A program made the position numbers and the translations under genes. The notes beneath the pieces are model-generated. The model had not been told where the DNA came from. It was given only the letters and a program-made list of their open reading frames with translations, and made no database searches. This document shows positions 1-12,039 of a stretch of 64,000 bases of DNA, piece by piece; the first letter of the stretch is position 1, and each line of letters opens with the position of its first letter. Location of the stretch: assembly GCF_910592395.1 (NCBI RefSeq), contig NC_088325.1, forward strand, positions 124,001 to 188,000, given 5' to 3'. The stretch comes from Lineus longissimus (taxonomy: Eukaryota; Nemertea; Pilidiophora; Heteronemertea; Lineidae).

Positions 1-660
1 GCCTGGTTCTTACAGTGCGATCCTCTTGCGATGCTCCAGAACTGCCCACTCACTCTGGGACACTGAGAGACTGGCCACATGGCCATGCGGTGCATCAGTG
101 GAGACAAAGCTCTGGGGATCAGGGAAGGAAGAAGAGATGACAGGTTGACTGGAGACATAGGCCTGGTTCTTACAGTGCGATCCTCTTGCGATGCTCCAGA
201 ACTGCTCACTCTGGGACACTGAGAGACTGGCCACATGGCCATATGGTGCATCAGTGGAGACAAAGCTCTGGGGATCAGGGAAGGAACAAGAGATGACAGG
301 TTTATTAGAGACATGGGCCTGGTTCTTACAGTGCGATCCTCTTGCGATGCTCCAGAACTGCTCACTCTGGGACACTGAGAGACTGGCCACATGGCCATAT
401 GGTGCATCAGTGGAGACTAAGCTCTGGGGATCAGGGGAGGAACAAGAGATGACAGATTTATTAGAGACATAGGCCTGGTTCTTACAGTGCGATCCTCTTG
501 CGATGCTCCAGAACTGCCCACTCTGGGACACTGAGAGACTGGCCACATGGCCATACGGTGCATCAGTGGAGACAAAGCTCTGGGGATCAGGGAAGGAACA
601 AGAGATGACAGGTTGACTAGAGACATAGGCCAGGTTCTTACAGTGCGATCCTCTTGCGAT
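1..660. repeat. 156-bp tandem array (about four copies) at the CCDC15-like 3' end
   Basis: The same block recurs with its GCCTGGTTCTTACAG-type start near 1, 161, 317, 473 and 629, so the period is 156 bp (52 codons), with one irregular spacing at the left edge. Each copy contains the last codons and stop region of the CCDC15-like gene plus about 130 bp of following sequence. The array is therefore an amplified exon end plus 3' flank. On the minus strand one frame stays open through the array as a 52-residue repeat, but it is out of frame with the CCDC15-like exon. The array may continue left of the window. Confidence 0.9.
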
Positions 661-3468
661 GCTCCTTCTTCCTCGTCACTTCCTTCACCTGTTCACGCTC
701 AATGTCCATAAAAAGACGACGGAACATGGCACGCTGCGTCACTGTTTGTTTTTTCATCTCCTCCCCGACTACTCCAGGGTAGATGTCTGGCACGTTGACT
801 TGAATGTCTCCTAGGACACCACCTAGGGGAGAAGGGAAAGTTAAAGGGTTTATTCACATTCGATTGATGGTGTTTGCTGTATTACTGATCTCAACCTCAC
901 TTCCCACAACTTGCGGGTAGACCTGGATGTCAGCCTCCTGGCCGGGGGGAGGTTAAGGGGAAAGGTCACTAGTAATACAGGGAGTTCATTGCTCAAACAA
1001 CCCTTCTCATAACTTGAACTGCAGAGGGCCTTTCCAGGCAAAACCTCAGGTGAGAGACAATCATGCAGTTCTCAAGTCTGACCAAAACATTGACATGGAC
1101 AAGCTTGCTTCATACTGATTCTATACTGCCTCAGTTTTGGTGGTCTTTAAGAGAGTCAAGCTCGCTCAGATATCTTCGCTCTAGAATCAAATCAGCTCTG
1201 TCTCACCATGAAACTGGCGAGCCCCATGTGAGCTTACCTTTCCTTCGTTTAGATGAGTGATCCTGGTCTTTGAAGGCGGCGTGTTTACTGGCCTGCTCTG
1301 CATCAGCACCGTCTGTGGTGATAAGTTCTGGTGCTGGGTCCTGGTCATCCAACTCAACCCCATTCCTCTCTGTTGTGTTTCTCTGCACAGAACGCTACAA
1401 AGAGATTGAAAAGTTTTTTTTTAAAGCAAGGTGTCCTGCTATCAGTCACAGGTGTCCGCTAAGAGAGGAATCAACTGTTCTTACCTCTCTCGTTGAAGAC
1501 TCTTTCCATCGTCCACCTGGCAATACATCTGCTTGATAGTTCTCACCAATAACCTTTTTCGACATGAGGTTTTTACGAGCCTCGTTCATAAACTTATGAA
1601 CCTGTGGAAAGAAGCAAAGCATATCAGTAAAGATCAATTTGAGGTAACAATAACATACAAGCCAAAATTCAGTGTTCTTGTAACTGAAAGGTTGTCCTCG
1701 ATACCTGCTAGCATAGGCATCCATGACTGTAACTGAAAGGTTGTCCTCGATACCTGCTAGCATAGGCATCCATGACTGTAACTGAAAGGTTGTCCTCGAT
1801 ACCTGCTAGCATAGGCATCCATGACTGTAACTGAAAGGTTGTCCTCGATACCTGCTAGCATAGGCATCCATGACTGGATATTCAACTGTATAACGAACGA
1901 TCGTAGCAGCAGATGGGAACCAAATTCAGAAAACAGACAAATGGAAATAATACCTGATTGGTGTGTTGCTCCAAACCTACAATGCGCCTAGCTGGTGTGT
2001 TTCTCAGATCATAACTATGGCAACGGTTGTTATTGTTGGAGGATGTATGAATGATCATTGGACCCTGGTTCAAGATGGAACAGCGATCTCTCCGGGAAGT
2101 TGCCTTCTCTGCAGCAAACGCCGACTGTTGGACTATATTTCTCTCCAACTCTACCTGATCATGAAAAGACAGAACAATTTGATTCAGTTGTCCATTACTG
2201 GAATAAAGACAATATATTATCAAAGGTCAGCAAATGGCTGAGAATTACGAGGAATGTTCATGCAGGTTTTTATCACTGATCGAAGGTGTCCTTGAGTCCT
2301 GAGGCGGGACAGATGCCTCCGGCCTGACGCCAGATTGAGTTAGTCCTGAGGCGGGACAGATGCCTCCGCCCTGACGCCAGATTGAGTTAGTCCTGAGGCG
2401 GGACAGATGCCTCCGCCCTGACGCCAGATTGAGTTTCCTATATTTCCTGTAAAAGAAAGAGAAGAGGTCTTGTTTCATGCCAACTGAGCAGTGCTCAATG
2501 GATCGCCACACATTCATGGGTTGTCTACTCACTGCACGATAGGATTTCTCCAGCTGCTGCCTCTTCTTCACTTGTTCCAATATCTTCACGCGAAACTTGA
2601 CCTGATCCTGAAATCTCTGGAGACGATCATTCTTCTCTTGATGTTGTTTCTTGAGTCTCTGTTCCTCATATTGGGCAGACACCTGAAATGAGTGTCAATC
2701 AATGACAATGATCTCTGGATCTGACAAGATCTACAAGGATTGAGGATGCTCACGATGATCCATTTTGCGATGGTGATCATAATTCATTAATCATAGTTTA
2801 AGTCGTGTTCGTCGCATGAAAATCTAAATCAATTGGCCTCTTTCTACTTCAGCACCACACTGACAGTGGTAGTGGCAAAGACGGCCAGACTTGCGTATTT
2901 TGTGGCGCAAGCAGTTTGCCTTTAATGTTGTGACCTTCAGACTAGATTTTGACTGTGATTGAGCCTGAGCATGCTGGTCATGCTTTCACTGCTGATGGTT
3001 GGCAGTGGCATGGGCTGGATGGATACAAAAATGTACCAACCATAGGCCTACACCATCAAACGGGCGTTGTCGAGGAATTATCCGAAACATTGAGGGGCAG
3101 AAGAATAGATGTGGGAAAAAAGAGAAAGATGACGCTTGCCTTGTGGCAATGTATCAGTATCTATAGTCATGGTAGAAAGGGGTGAAAAATTAAAAAGTCT
3201 AAGACTTTGAAACACCCTGTACAAAGCATGTGCGTTATGTACATGAATGCACAACAACACGACTTACCACGGCTTCAGTCATTTCGTTAAAGGCACGATT
3301 GACACGGATTGGGGGTTCAGGTTCTACCCAAGCAGCTACAGCGCGGACCTCATGAGTTCGTTCACCCATTCGTCTAGTGAATGATCTTGATTTCGATCGG
3401 GAACTTTGATGAGAAACATGTTTTTGATTGCAAATTCTGGGAACTGGCTTCTTTTGCACAGAAGCCAT
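638..3468 (-). CDS. CCDC15: CCDC15-like coiled-coil protein, six coding exons
   Basis: Exons in order: 3268-3468, 2533-2682, 1954-2154, 1485-1601, 1238-1382, 638-822, with GT-AG at every junction. Phases are 0,0,0,0,1, and the 999 nt give 332 residues plus stop. The N-terminal exon carries AAWVEPEPP. The second exon is a charged helix (QRLKKQHQEKNDRLQRF, then KKRQQLEKSY). The last exon has FRRLFMDIEREQVKE. These three blocks, in this order, recall vertebrate CCDC15, a poorly characterised, possibly centrosomal or ciliary coiled-coil protein. This product is only about a third of the human length, so large middle parts are absent or never existed here. The gene is divergent from the TBRG1 homologue. 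The ATG at 3468 is the first in a long open exon. The family call rests on remembered resemblance, not a search. Confidence 0.65.
884..937 (-). other. Exon-like relic in the last CCDC15-like intron
   Basis: On the minus strand a good acceptor (pyrimidine tract then CCAG) precedes a stretch reading ADIQVYPQVVGSEVE. This resembles the start of the true last exon (GDIQVNVPDIYPGVVGEE). Joining it to the preceding exon, which ends in phase 1, gives an immediate stop, whereas the preceding exon joins the 638-822 exon in frame. I read it as a decayed or duplicated exon start, or as an alternative exon needing a different donor. Confidence 0.35.
1679..1876. repeat. 49-bp minisatellite, four copies
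   Basis: Units beginning GTAACTGAAAGGTTGTCC repeat at 49-bp spacing with almost no divergence. The array lies inside intron 3 of the CCDC15-like gene. Confidence 0.9.
2296..2436. repeat. 47-bp minisatellite, three copies
   Basis: Units beginning GTCCTGAGGCGGGACAG start at 2296, 2343 and 2390. The array lies in intron 2 of the CCDC15-like gene, about 100 bp beyond the exon 2 donor, and is nearly identical between copies. Confidence 0.9.
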
Positions 3469-3639
3469 TTTGAATTCCCGCTTGTAAACAAATGTATTGA
3501 GAAATGAGACAGAATGTTTACTAAATGTCTACTTTTTGAACAAAGTAGTAAAGCCAAATGTTAACAACCATATTCAAGGATAAATAAGAGAATTAGTGAA
3601 ATAAATAACAAATTGTTTTATCATTGACTTTAATTATTT

Positions 3640-4440
3640 TTTGAAGCCAAAAGCATGAGGTTAGGAAACGTGACCCGTGCACTGACAGTCCAGTCCGCTG
3701 ATACGCCAACCGCTCGATGGTACCCCACACGTGACCGATTGGACGCGATTTATTTTTTCACACCAGGTGCGGCCATTTGTTTTCCATATATGGCAAACGC
3801 GTCATAATTTATTCATTTATTGATACGAATGAATTGACGTTTTTGGTTTTGGAAATCCCCATTGAGTTCGCGCGCCGGTCACCGCACTGAATGACCTACC
3901 TTTTGTTTTAGCGCGCGATAATTAGTTCGCTTAGCTCTCGCCAGGATCCCAATTTTTTTCTCGAAAAACGTACATTTTACATGCATAAACTGCCAAACTA
4001 TAAACTATATAACCCCCCCCCCCCCCCCCATCGAGTCTTCTCGCTCAGCCCTATTAACGAAGAGCTCCCTATCAAGGCCTGAGCCTTCCTCATATTTTTT
4101 TTAAGCCAAAAGCATGAGGTTAGGAAACGTGACCCGTGCACTGACAGTCCAGTCCGCTGATACGCCAACCGCTCGATGGTACCCCACACGTGACCGATTG
4201 GACGCGATTTATTTTTTCACACCAGGTGCGGCCATTTTGTTTTCCATATATGGCAAACGCGTCATAATTTATTCATTTATTGATACGAATGAATTGACGT
4301 TTTTGGTTTTGGAAATCCCCATTGAGTTCGCGCGCCGGTCACCGCACTGAATGACCTACCTTTTGTTTTAGCGCGCGATAATTAGTTCGCTTAGCTCTCG
4401 CCAGGATCCCAATTTTTTTCTCGAAAAACGTACATTTTAC
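3640..4440. repeat. Direct duplication of about 340 bp at a 460-bp offset
   Basis: The stretch starting AGCCAAAAGCATGAGG near 3644 recurs near 4104 and stays almost identical to about 4440. Between the copies is a run of 17 C (4013-4029) plus unique sequence. Each copy holds a CArG box (3784, 4244) in inverted orientation relative to the units that follow. The duplication lies in the spacer between the divergent CCDC15-like and TBRG1 genes. Confidence 0.85.
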
Positions 4441-5739
4441 ATGCATAAATTATGCCATATATGGAAAACAAAATGGCCGCACCTGCACGGTGTGCGCTGA
4501 TTGGACTGGCCAATCCTATTGGTTTGCTCTTAGAGTATTCTTTTTTAGTACGTTATGTGCATTTGGTTATTATTGGTTATTATAGGGCGCGCGATAATTA
4601 GTTCGCTTAGCTCTCGCAAGGATCCCAATTTTTTCTCGAAAAACGTTCATTTTACATGCATAAATTATGCCATATATGGAAAACAAAATGGCCGCACCTG
4701 CACGGTGTGCGCTGATTGGACTGGCCAATCCTATTGGTTTGCTCCTAGAGTATTCTTTTTTAGTACGTTATGCGCATTTGGTTATTATTGGTTATTATAG
4801 GGCGCGCGATAATTAGTTCGCTTAGCTCTCGCAAGGATCCCAATTTTTTTCTCGAAAAACGTACATTTTACATGCATAAATTATGCCATATATGGAAAAC
4901 AAAATGGCCGCACCTGCACGGTGTGCGCCGATTGGACTGGACAATCCTATTGGTTTGCTCCTAGAGTATTCTTTTTTAGTACGTTATGTGATAATTAGTT
5001 CGCTTAGCTCGCGCAAGGATCGCAAATTTTTTCTCGAAAAACGTACATTTTACATGCATAAATTATGCCATACATGGAAAACAAAATGGCCGCACCTGGT
5101 GTGCGCCGATTGGACGAGACAAGACCACTAATGAATATTCATAGCCGGTTGGAGGGTCGAGGCCTATCAATTAGACGAGTGCATGTTTTTTACTCTCAAG
5201 TACATATTTGGAGAGGTATTGAAAAAATATTTGCTGTGGCAAGTCTACAGATATAAAGAAATTATTTGATGAAAAAATTAATTTCGAATTTTGCTAATTG
5301 GGTAATAGGGGGCGTGTTTTGAGTTTTTTCTGCCAGTTGGCTGAAAACAGTGGAAATATCAAAGTCTGTCTAATTTGTCGATTATAAAAAAATTTCCGTG
5401 GTCAATCACCAATTTCCATCGCACCAGTTACTCGCAAGACTAACCCGTATATCATATCCGAATTTCAGTTTCACTACTTGACGCGTTCTTTGATGCGTCG
5501 CGGTCAAACATTGACAATTTAACTGCTAAAAGGCTTAAAAAATCAATTGTGGTCTTGTCTCGGACTGGCCAATCCTATTGGTTTGCTCCTAGAGTATTCT
5601 TTTTTAGTACGTTATGTGCATTTGGTTATTATTGGTTATTATAGGGCGCGCGATAATTAGTTCGCTTAGCTCTCGCAAGGATCCCAATTTTTTTCTCGAA
5701 AAACGTACATTTTACATGCATAAATTATGCCATATATGG
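3784..5739. promoter_or_regulatory. CArG-box series in the divergent spacer
   Basis: The SRF consensus CCATATATGG occurs exactly at 3784, 4244, 4455, 4670, 4886 and 5730. A one-base variant (CCATACATGG) is at 5068. Each is next to an AAAATGGCCGC YY1-like motif. CCAAT boxes in both orientations follow in the forward units. The motif matches are seen directly; binding by SRF, YY1 or NF-Y is inferred. Confidence 0.5.
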
Positions 5740-5845
5740 AAAACAAAATGACCGCACCTGGTGTGCGCCGATTGGACTGGCCAATCCTATAGTATTCTTT
5801 TTCAGTACGTTATGTGCATTTGGTTATTATTGGTTATTATAGGGG
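4440..5845. repeat. 215-bp promoter-like tandem units
   Basis: Units starting GCGCGCGATAATTAG recur at 4371, 4587, 4802, about 4988 (shortened) and 5647, with period 215-216 bp where intact. A unique segment of about 460 bp (5110-5560) interrupts the series. Each unit contains CCATATATGG, AAAATGGCCGC and a pair of CCAAT/ATTGG motifs around GGCCAATCCTATTGG. Confidence 0.88.
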
Positions 5846-5865
5846 GCGACACCATACGGTGTCGC
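5846..5865. other. Short near-perfect palindrome
   Basis: GCGACACCATACGGTGTCGC reads as an inverted repeat with mismatched centre, directly after the last promoter-like unit and about 180 bp before the TBRG1 start codon. It could be a protein site or a transposon scar. Confidence 0.5.
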
Positions 5866-6046
5866 ACCACAGACCTACAGGTCCGGAGTTTACCATATAC
5901 CTGCTGTAGGGCTAATTACGATTAATACCCATAATGCATCAGCATTATGGCCGCTTCCTGTTTCAATTTTTCACAAATTTCATGAAATAAAACGTCATTT
6001 TCTCAAAAGTCTGCTTATATTTTAAAACAGAAACATACTCAAGAGA

Positions 6047-9000
6047 ATGTCTATTGATAATAGACAAAAGTCACAACAACAAAAGTCATCTGTACCCCTT
6101 CTTTCTGAGCCGAGAGCCTCTTTACTGCTGCAACAACAAGCTCAAAAACAGCTCAGGGTTCAGCTAATCGGGCAGCCCCAAGCTCGGTCTTCAAGTGGAG
6201 GCTCAATAACTATACCAGCTCGTGTTCTTGTACCTTCAACAGCTAGCAGCCCTGGCAGGCCAACCAGTCTCGCTATAAACACTGTTGTGCCAGTTGCGTT
6301 TGGTGCGGCTGCTGCTGGTGTAAAGAATAAGCCACATCTACCGGGGAAACCAGTCGCTCAGAAACCTAAAGGTCAAGCGGCGCAAGTAAGTTACACAATA
6401 AGTGCCACTTGTCATGATGTCGGCAGGCTATATCACCATGTCATTGTGGTCGTTACAATGCTACCAACCATGATCTGAATTGAGCAATACTATCACTTCA
6501 CAGCCTGACACTGGTCATGACTTCAGCATAGGTAGGTTGTTGCAGGATAGATAGAAATAAGACAAATTGTGCTCTGCTAAGGAAGACAGTAGTTCAAGTA
6601 GGATGAACTTGTCAGCTTTGCTATAGTTCTGATGGTAAATGTTTTCCATTTCTCTATTTTCAGTCCACCACTATGCCTCATGCAGTGAAACCATTAAAAG
6701 TCACTCCTAAATTGAAGCCTCCACCTCCGTATCCAACAGATATTGGGTAAGACAATGATCAGATCATGCTGGAAACCGAGACCCACTCTGTTTTCTTTCT
6801 TCACGGGAGTTGGAAACACCTATCTGAAGCTTCCAAGAGTGACATTTGACTTACCTTCTTTTTCTACACTGGGTCCATGTTCTCAAATCTGTTTTTGAGG
6901 AGTAATTTTATATTTCTAGACAATGACAATGACAGTGCATACATACAATTATGCAGGTTGACCAAATTGCAAGTAGATTTCAAATGATGACATAACTTTA
7001 AGCCTGCATTTCATGTTTCTCCTTAATTCATTTGTTGTCAACTTCCAAGAACTTTAGATATGACAGATGATACTGGCCACCAACTTTCTTTGTGAGGTAC
7101 AAAATAAACATTAAGATGTTTCCTTGTGCTATTTCAGTGCCCCTAACCCCCTCTATGGACCACTTCTAGAGACAGCTGAAGCACTCTTGACCGAACATGG
7201 AAAGCCATTACATTTGCAAGAAATCAAGTGCAAGATGCTTGAGAAGAATCTGCTTGATGTGAGGTAGGTGAGAGCAGACTGATATTCTCATGGCAAGCTT
7301 TATGCTTGATATCTTCAGAGGATAATCTTATTGTGAGACACCATTAGGAAGCTTTCACTGCAACTATCCGGATGGACAATCAAATTGAATTTGTCTTTTG
7401 GATGAAAAAACTCCTGAGAGAAGTATTGAAAAAGATACTTGTTACAAAGAAAAACGGTCTTGATGTTACTTCATAACCTTGACCAATCAATTTTGTTCAG
7501 GTTGACTTGGAAATAACAGATATATGGCTTAGCCTTGCCTAAAATCTATCAGGATGGCAGATACCTGTGTTCATTCCATCTTTGTGAGTGTGGACAAGAA
7601 CTGTAGAGACAGTAGTGCTCAATCACTGCCATAATGTTTACCTCTTTCACTTTTCAGCACAATTGCGCTTCTTGATGCGGCCATAATGCGTGAGGTTCAA
7701 CTTGGGAGTCATCGCTTTAAAAAGGTCGATGGCCAACCTGGCGTTTATGCTTTGACTGTAAGTTGTAATCACCGGCAAAAGCTTCTTTCCAATCTTCTCA
7801 AATCCCCTTTATGTTCCTGAGGAAATCCATACTAATCATCAGTTTATTGTTTACTTATGACGCAACCTATAAAGGACAACATTTAACCAGCACAATCATT
7901 GTATGATTTGATGATTAGCTTCTGATGACATTCTTTCTTGCAGACTGTTCCAATACCAATCGTCTCCAACAGTCGCCCCACTTCTGTGTCCAACTCGTTC
8001 TCGAATCACGTGGGCACGTCTCAAGCTCATGGCCAGAAGGCTGCAGACAGGGACTACAAGAAATACAGAAAGCTGAAGAAGTTTATAAAACAAACTGTTT
8101 TTGTAAGTTCATGAATGCTTGGCCTGTATCTGTAAAGTCTCCCTTCCTTCCTGCACTGTCTGTGTAATCTTCATAAAAAGGTGTTGAATTATTATAGTAC
8201 AATTTTTTTTTCTCAGTGATATTCTTAGTCTGATAGAGATCTAGGTCCTCTCTAAATGATGACCTCATTCTAAAAACTGGCTAGTTGAATGATATTGTGT
8301 TTACGCTGAGCCTAACTTGATTCCTTTCCATAATTAGGAGCTATCTGTGCCACAACTCAACAGTAGAATCATTACTGATTCTCTCTCTGGTAGCCATATG
8401 CATGTACATTGTAATATCTTAGCACAATTTTGAAAGTTTAATCAACACTGGCTTAAAGTTGCATTTCATTTCAGTTGAATGCTTCCCTCTGCGATGAGGT
8501 GTCTCGTGTCGAGGAGAAACTTGCCCACTACAAAGAGGAGAGGCGATTTTTATTGCGGCGTGTCCTGCAGCATGAAATGCTACAGTCTGCGCGTCGGCCT
8601 CAAGCTTCCCCAGCCACATCTCAAACTGCCATGCTAAAAAAGCTGGTATCATCTCTACAACCCGCAGGTGAGACTGTTAGTTTGTGTCCTACTGTTACCT
8701 AGGTCAGCCCAAGTTAGCTATAGGAGGTACAGGTACGATGGCAAGTCTGGAGTCAAACATACTCTAAGTGGCTGTCGACACATTAGTACCAACCAGCTGT
8801 GAGCAGCTCTCATGTATAATGGACAATCAGCTCTCATGTATAATGGACGATCAGCTCTCATGTATAATGGACGATCAGCTCTCATGTATAATGGACAATC
8901 AGCTCTCATGTATAATGGACCATCAGCTCTCATGTATAATGGACCATCAGCTCTCATGTATAATGGACCATCAGCTCTCATGTATAATGGACGATCAGCT

Positions 9001-12000
9001 CTCATGTTTTGTGGACCATCAAATTCCAGCATCCAGCTACGGCCAAATAAAAATGAGCAAGTTCACCAGGTAATATCTTTAGAAACTTGATTTCAGTAAC
9101 TGCATCACAACCTGTTGAACCTCCACCTCCTATCAAAGCCGCACCAAACTTGGTCAAAAAAGAAAAGCCAAAAAAACGACCAGCGACGAATCCAACGGCG
9201 AATGTGCAGAAACCAAAGACAACCAAGGAGTTACTTGGTAAGTTTTAGTGCTCGGGTTTCATCCTACAATCAGATGTGATTATTTCAAGCAGCAAGGTTT
9301 ATGACTGTCTTAGTTTAGGTAAGGTTACCAGTGTTGTGAGTATCTATCTCGCTACCATCTGGAATGGGCCTCCTTTTATTGTGGGCTGAAAGTATTGATA
9401 TGTGGCCCTGGTTATGTGAAATCGTAGTCTTCGTCCTATCCGTCTATTACCAATAGACAAGTTGTGGCTTGTCTTCTTGAACTGGATGCACTGTTAGTCA
9501 TCACATTTACTGCTCTGACAACTTTGCCTGTTCTCCTCGTGACTTTTCAGATCAGCTAAAAGCGGCGAAGCCTAAGAAATCCTCCAAGGCAGCTAAACGA
9601 ACAGTCCATCTGATTCCTCTAGATCACACCGGGCGGCCGATCTTTCCCATCTTACTAGGTGGACTGACCATCCATAGCCTAGGAGAGGTAGGTTACTCTG
9701 ACACACCATGATTGCTGCATGGACTGTATACAGGGCCTCATCTTCACCTGATTGTTGCATGGACTGTACACAGGGCCTCATCTTCACCTGATTGCTGCAT
9801 GGACTGTACACAGGGCCTCATCTTCACCTGATTGCTGCATGGACTGTACACAGGGCCTCATCTTCACCCTGATTGCTGCATGGACTGTACACAGGGCCTC
9901 ATCTTCACCTGATTGCTGCATGGACTGTACACAGGGCCTCATCTTCACCTGATTGCTGCATGGACTGTACACAGGGCCTCATCTTCATGCCAGTGGTCTT
10001 GACTTTGCGATCAAGATATAAGCAATACCCCATCCAAATTGACAACAGTCTGGTCTTGTCTCTTTGGCCAAGATGTAGTCACTGATAACTTAACTCCCAA
10101 CAACAGTGGCACTGATTCACACGTGTCCATGTTGGAGATTGATTCCATCTGAAATGTAGAAAAATGTTTCGAGTCTTTGATTTTTTCTTTGTTTTCAGAT
10201 CATATCCGACCGGCCGTCCTTCCACTCGGCCGAGACCATCTTCCCCGTTGGGTTCTGCAGTACACGGATATATGCCAGCATCAAGAATCCCGACCATAAA
10301 TGTTTGTATACGTGTAAAATCTTAGACGGCGGTAATGGCCCTGTGGTGAGTTCCAATCGGAAAGTAGGCCTAACGATTAAGTGTGTTGAAGAAAGGCCTT
10401 CCACTAAATTGTTTGCAGTGAAAATGTTAACTGTCGTCACCAAGTTTTGTCTCTGTGCAATTACAAAATTGCTGATCGGATGGAAATGGTGCATACTATA
10501 TTTGCAGTCGTCAAATTAGTCTTGATTTGCATATTTTAGAGCATCACTCCACAAGAACGCAATACTTTATCTGAGGGGTAAAAGTATGTATGTCTAAAAC
10601 ATCTGGGGTCATTGGATGTGACGTCATACAAATCCGTCAGTAACTGCATCTGTAGGATAAACTCACAGATGGTTATTGAAGCGATGTGGTCTATTGTTCT
10701 GTTGTGTTTCTAATTGACAGTTTGAGATGTCCCCTGAAGACGACCCAGCACATGTTCTGACAGGAAACTCGGCGTCCGAGTGCCATAGCAAGTTATTACA
10801 GCTGGTAAATAAAGCAAGGTATGTCGAAAATGAAGTTTACGTTGCTCACCATTACAACTTCCATTCAAACTTCAACTTTGAGGGGATATAAAGTCGTCGA
10901 GATAAGTCATTTGAAATACTGAACATTGTAATTCTGATTACTATTGAATTCAATTGTTACGAGAAATGGTGTGAAAGTGTGAGGTGTTTATAATTTACAT
11001 TCTTTAAGCCCCAGGAGTTGAAATTCGATACGATATTCATGCCTCACCCTGAAGAATATGTTTATTCTCTGTTTACAGAGGTGCTGATGTCATCGACGTC
11101 CGAGGGAAAGGTGTTGATTTCTTCGGCCTGTCACACCCTACTGTACAGAACCTGATCCAGAGTTCACCCGGAGCGAGGAAATGCTCGTCTTATCGATGGG
11201 TGAAGTATGAGGTCATAAAGTCAGAGGGAAACTCTGAGAACCAGTACCAACCCATGGATAGTGACGTTACTATTAACTTTGATGCTCTGCACATGAATCC
11301 AGCTTTTAAAGGTCAGTAATCAAAAGGTGGTCTGGTCATATCATACCAATAGTGTGTTTGGTTTAACTCGCGATGTGCTTTCCCCAGCACTTATGCAGGT
11401 TTCTGGGGCATGTGCAAGTAGTGAGTGGGTATCAGGTCTTTACCAATTCAATGGCTTGTTTGACTTAATCCTCACGCCACATCCATGCCAGATTAGGAGG
11501 GCATGTGTACGCCACATCCATGCCAGATTTGGAGGGCATGTGTAGTAGAGGCGACTGAATGATGTACCAGCCTGTTGGTCTTTCAGATGCCACCTCTGCC
11601 TGCCTTGTCATGTTGTTCCTTCTCATAAGTGTCTGGCCGAGTCAATTCCACTTCTGCTCGAACTGCAGTTCTGTCTGGTCCTGATGCTCTCTCTGCCACC
11701 AGTCAGAACATGAAATATACATATACAGAGAAACCTCTCTATTAGGGACACCCTATCTATCAAAGACACTGCATTTGGTCTCGAAATTGATCATTTCCAT
11801 TAATGTGACCTCTATAATCTGGACACTTCTTAAATACGGACAGCATTTGTCGGTTAGGGATGTCCCTGATAGAGAGGTTCTACTTTATTTACCCAAGACT
11901 TAATCAATTTAAAACCAGTTACTGTGATGTTTCAGCTGCCGGTGTGTGTCAGAAATCAGGAAGCATGACGCCATCTGTCTCAAACACAAGTCTCCGATCT

Positions 12001-12039
12001 CTTCTCACAAGTGGACCAATGAAAACAGAGCCCAGCTGA
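6047..12039 (+). CDS. TBRG1: TBRG1 homologue with N-terminal HARE-HTH domain, 12 exons
   Basis: Exons: 6047-6385, 6664-6746, 7138-7263, 7658-7757, 7944-8102, 8475-8667, 9097-9237, 9551-9687, 10199-10345, 10721-10818, 11079-11311, 11936-12039. All are GT-AG, and phases close to 1,860 nt (619 residues). Residues about 148-215 match the HARE-HTH winged helix (AEALLTEHGKPLHLQEI, then FKKVDGQPGVYAL). Residues 250-310 are the TBRG1 coiled coil (LCDEVSRVEEKL, KEERRFLL). Residues 400-470 are FYRN (GGLTIHSLGEII, PVGFCSTRIYASIK, CLYTCKI). Residues 476-560 are FYRC (FEMSPEDDP, DFFGLSHP, SSPGARKC). TBRG1/NIAM is a nuclear growth regulator linked to ARF-p53 in mammals; FYRN/FYRC occur in chromatin proteins. 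The human protein, as I recall it, starts at the coiled coil, so the first ~215 residues are extra here. Upstream non-coding exons are possible. Confidence 0.93.
8804..9010. repeat. 24-bp minisatellite in TBRG1 intron 6
   Basis: Nine units of the type CTCATGTATAATGGACCATC repeat at 24 bp. The array ends about 90 bp before the exon 7 acceptor. Because 24 is a multiple of three it looks open in several frames, but it is intronic by splice phase. Confidence 0.9.
9710..9987. repeat. 40-bp minisatellite in TBRG1 intron 8
   Basis: Seven units of GATTGCTGCATGGACTGTAC plus a further 20 bases repeat at 40-41 bp, beginning about 20 bp after the exon 8 donor at 9687. Copies are nearly identical. Confidence 0.9.
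11724..11885. mobile_element. Short inverted-repeat element (MITE) in TBRG1 last intron
   Basis: The left end GAAACCTCTCTATTAGGGAC and right end GTCCCTGATAGAGAGGTTC are inverted copies about 160 bp apart, with no coding capacity. Related ends occur at 40183-40328 and around 50690-50825 (and its duplicate), so this is a dispersed family. Confidence 0.7.

Noticed and set aside
10-546. 178-codon minus-strand frame of 52-residue repeats
   Set aside because: Lies in the 156-bp array and is out of frame with the adjoining gene; kept only as an observation, not a gene.
5846-5865. Rho-independent terminator
   Set aside because: Palindrome without a T-tract, and this is a eukaryotic spacer.
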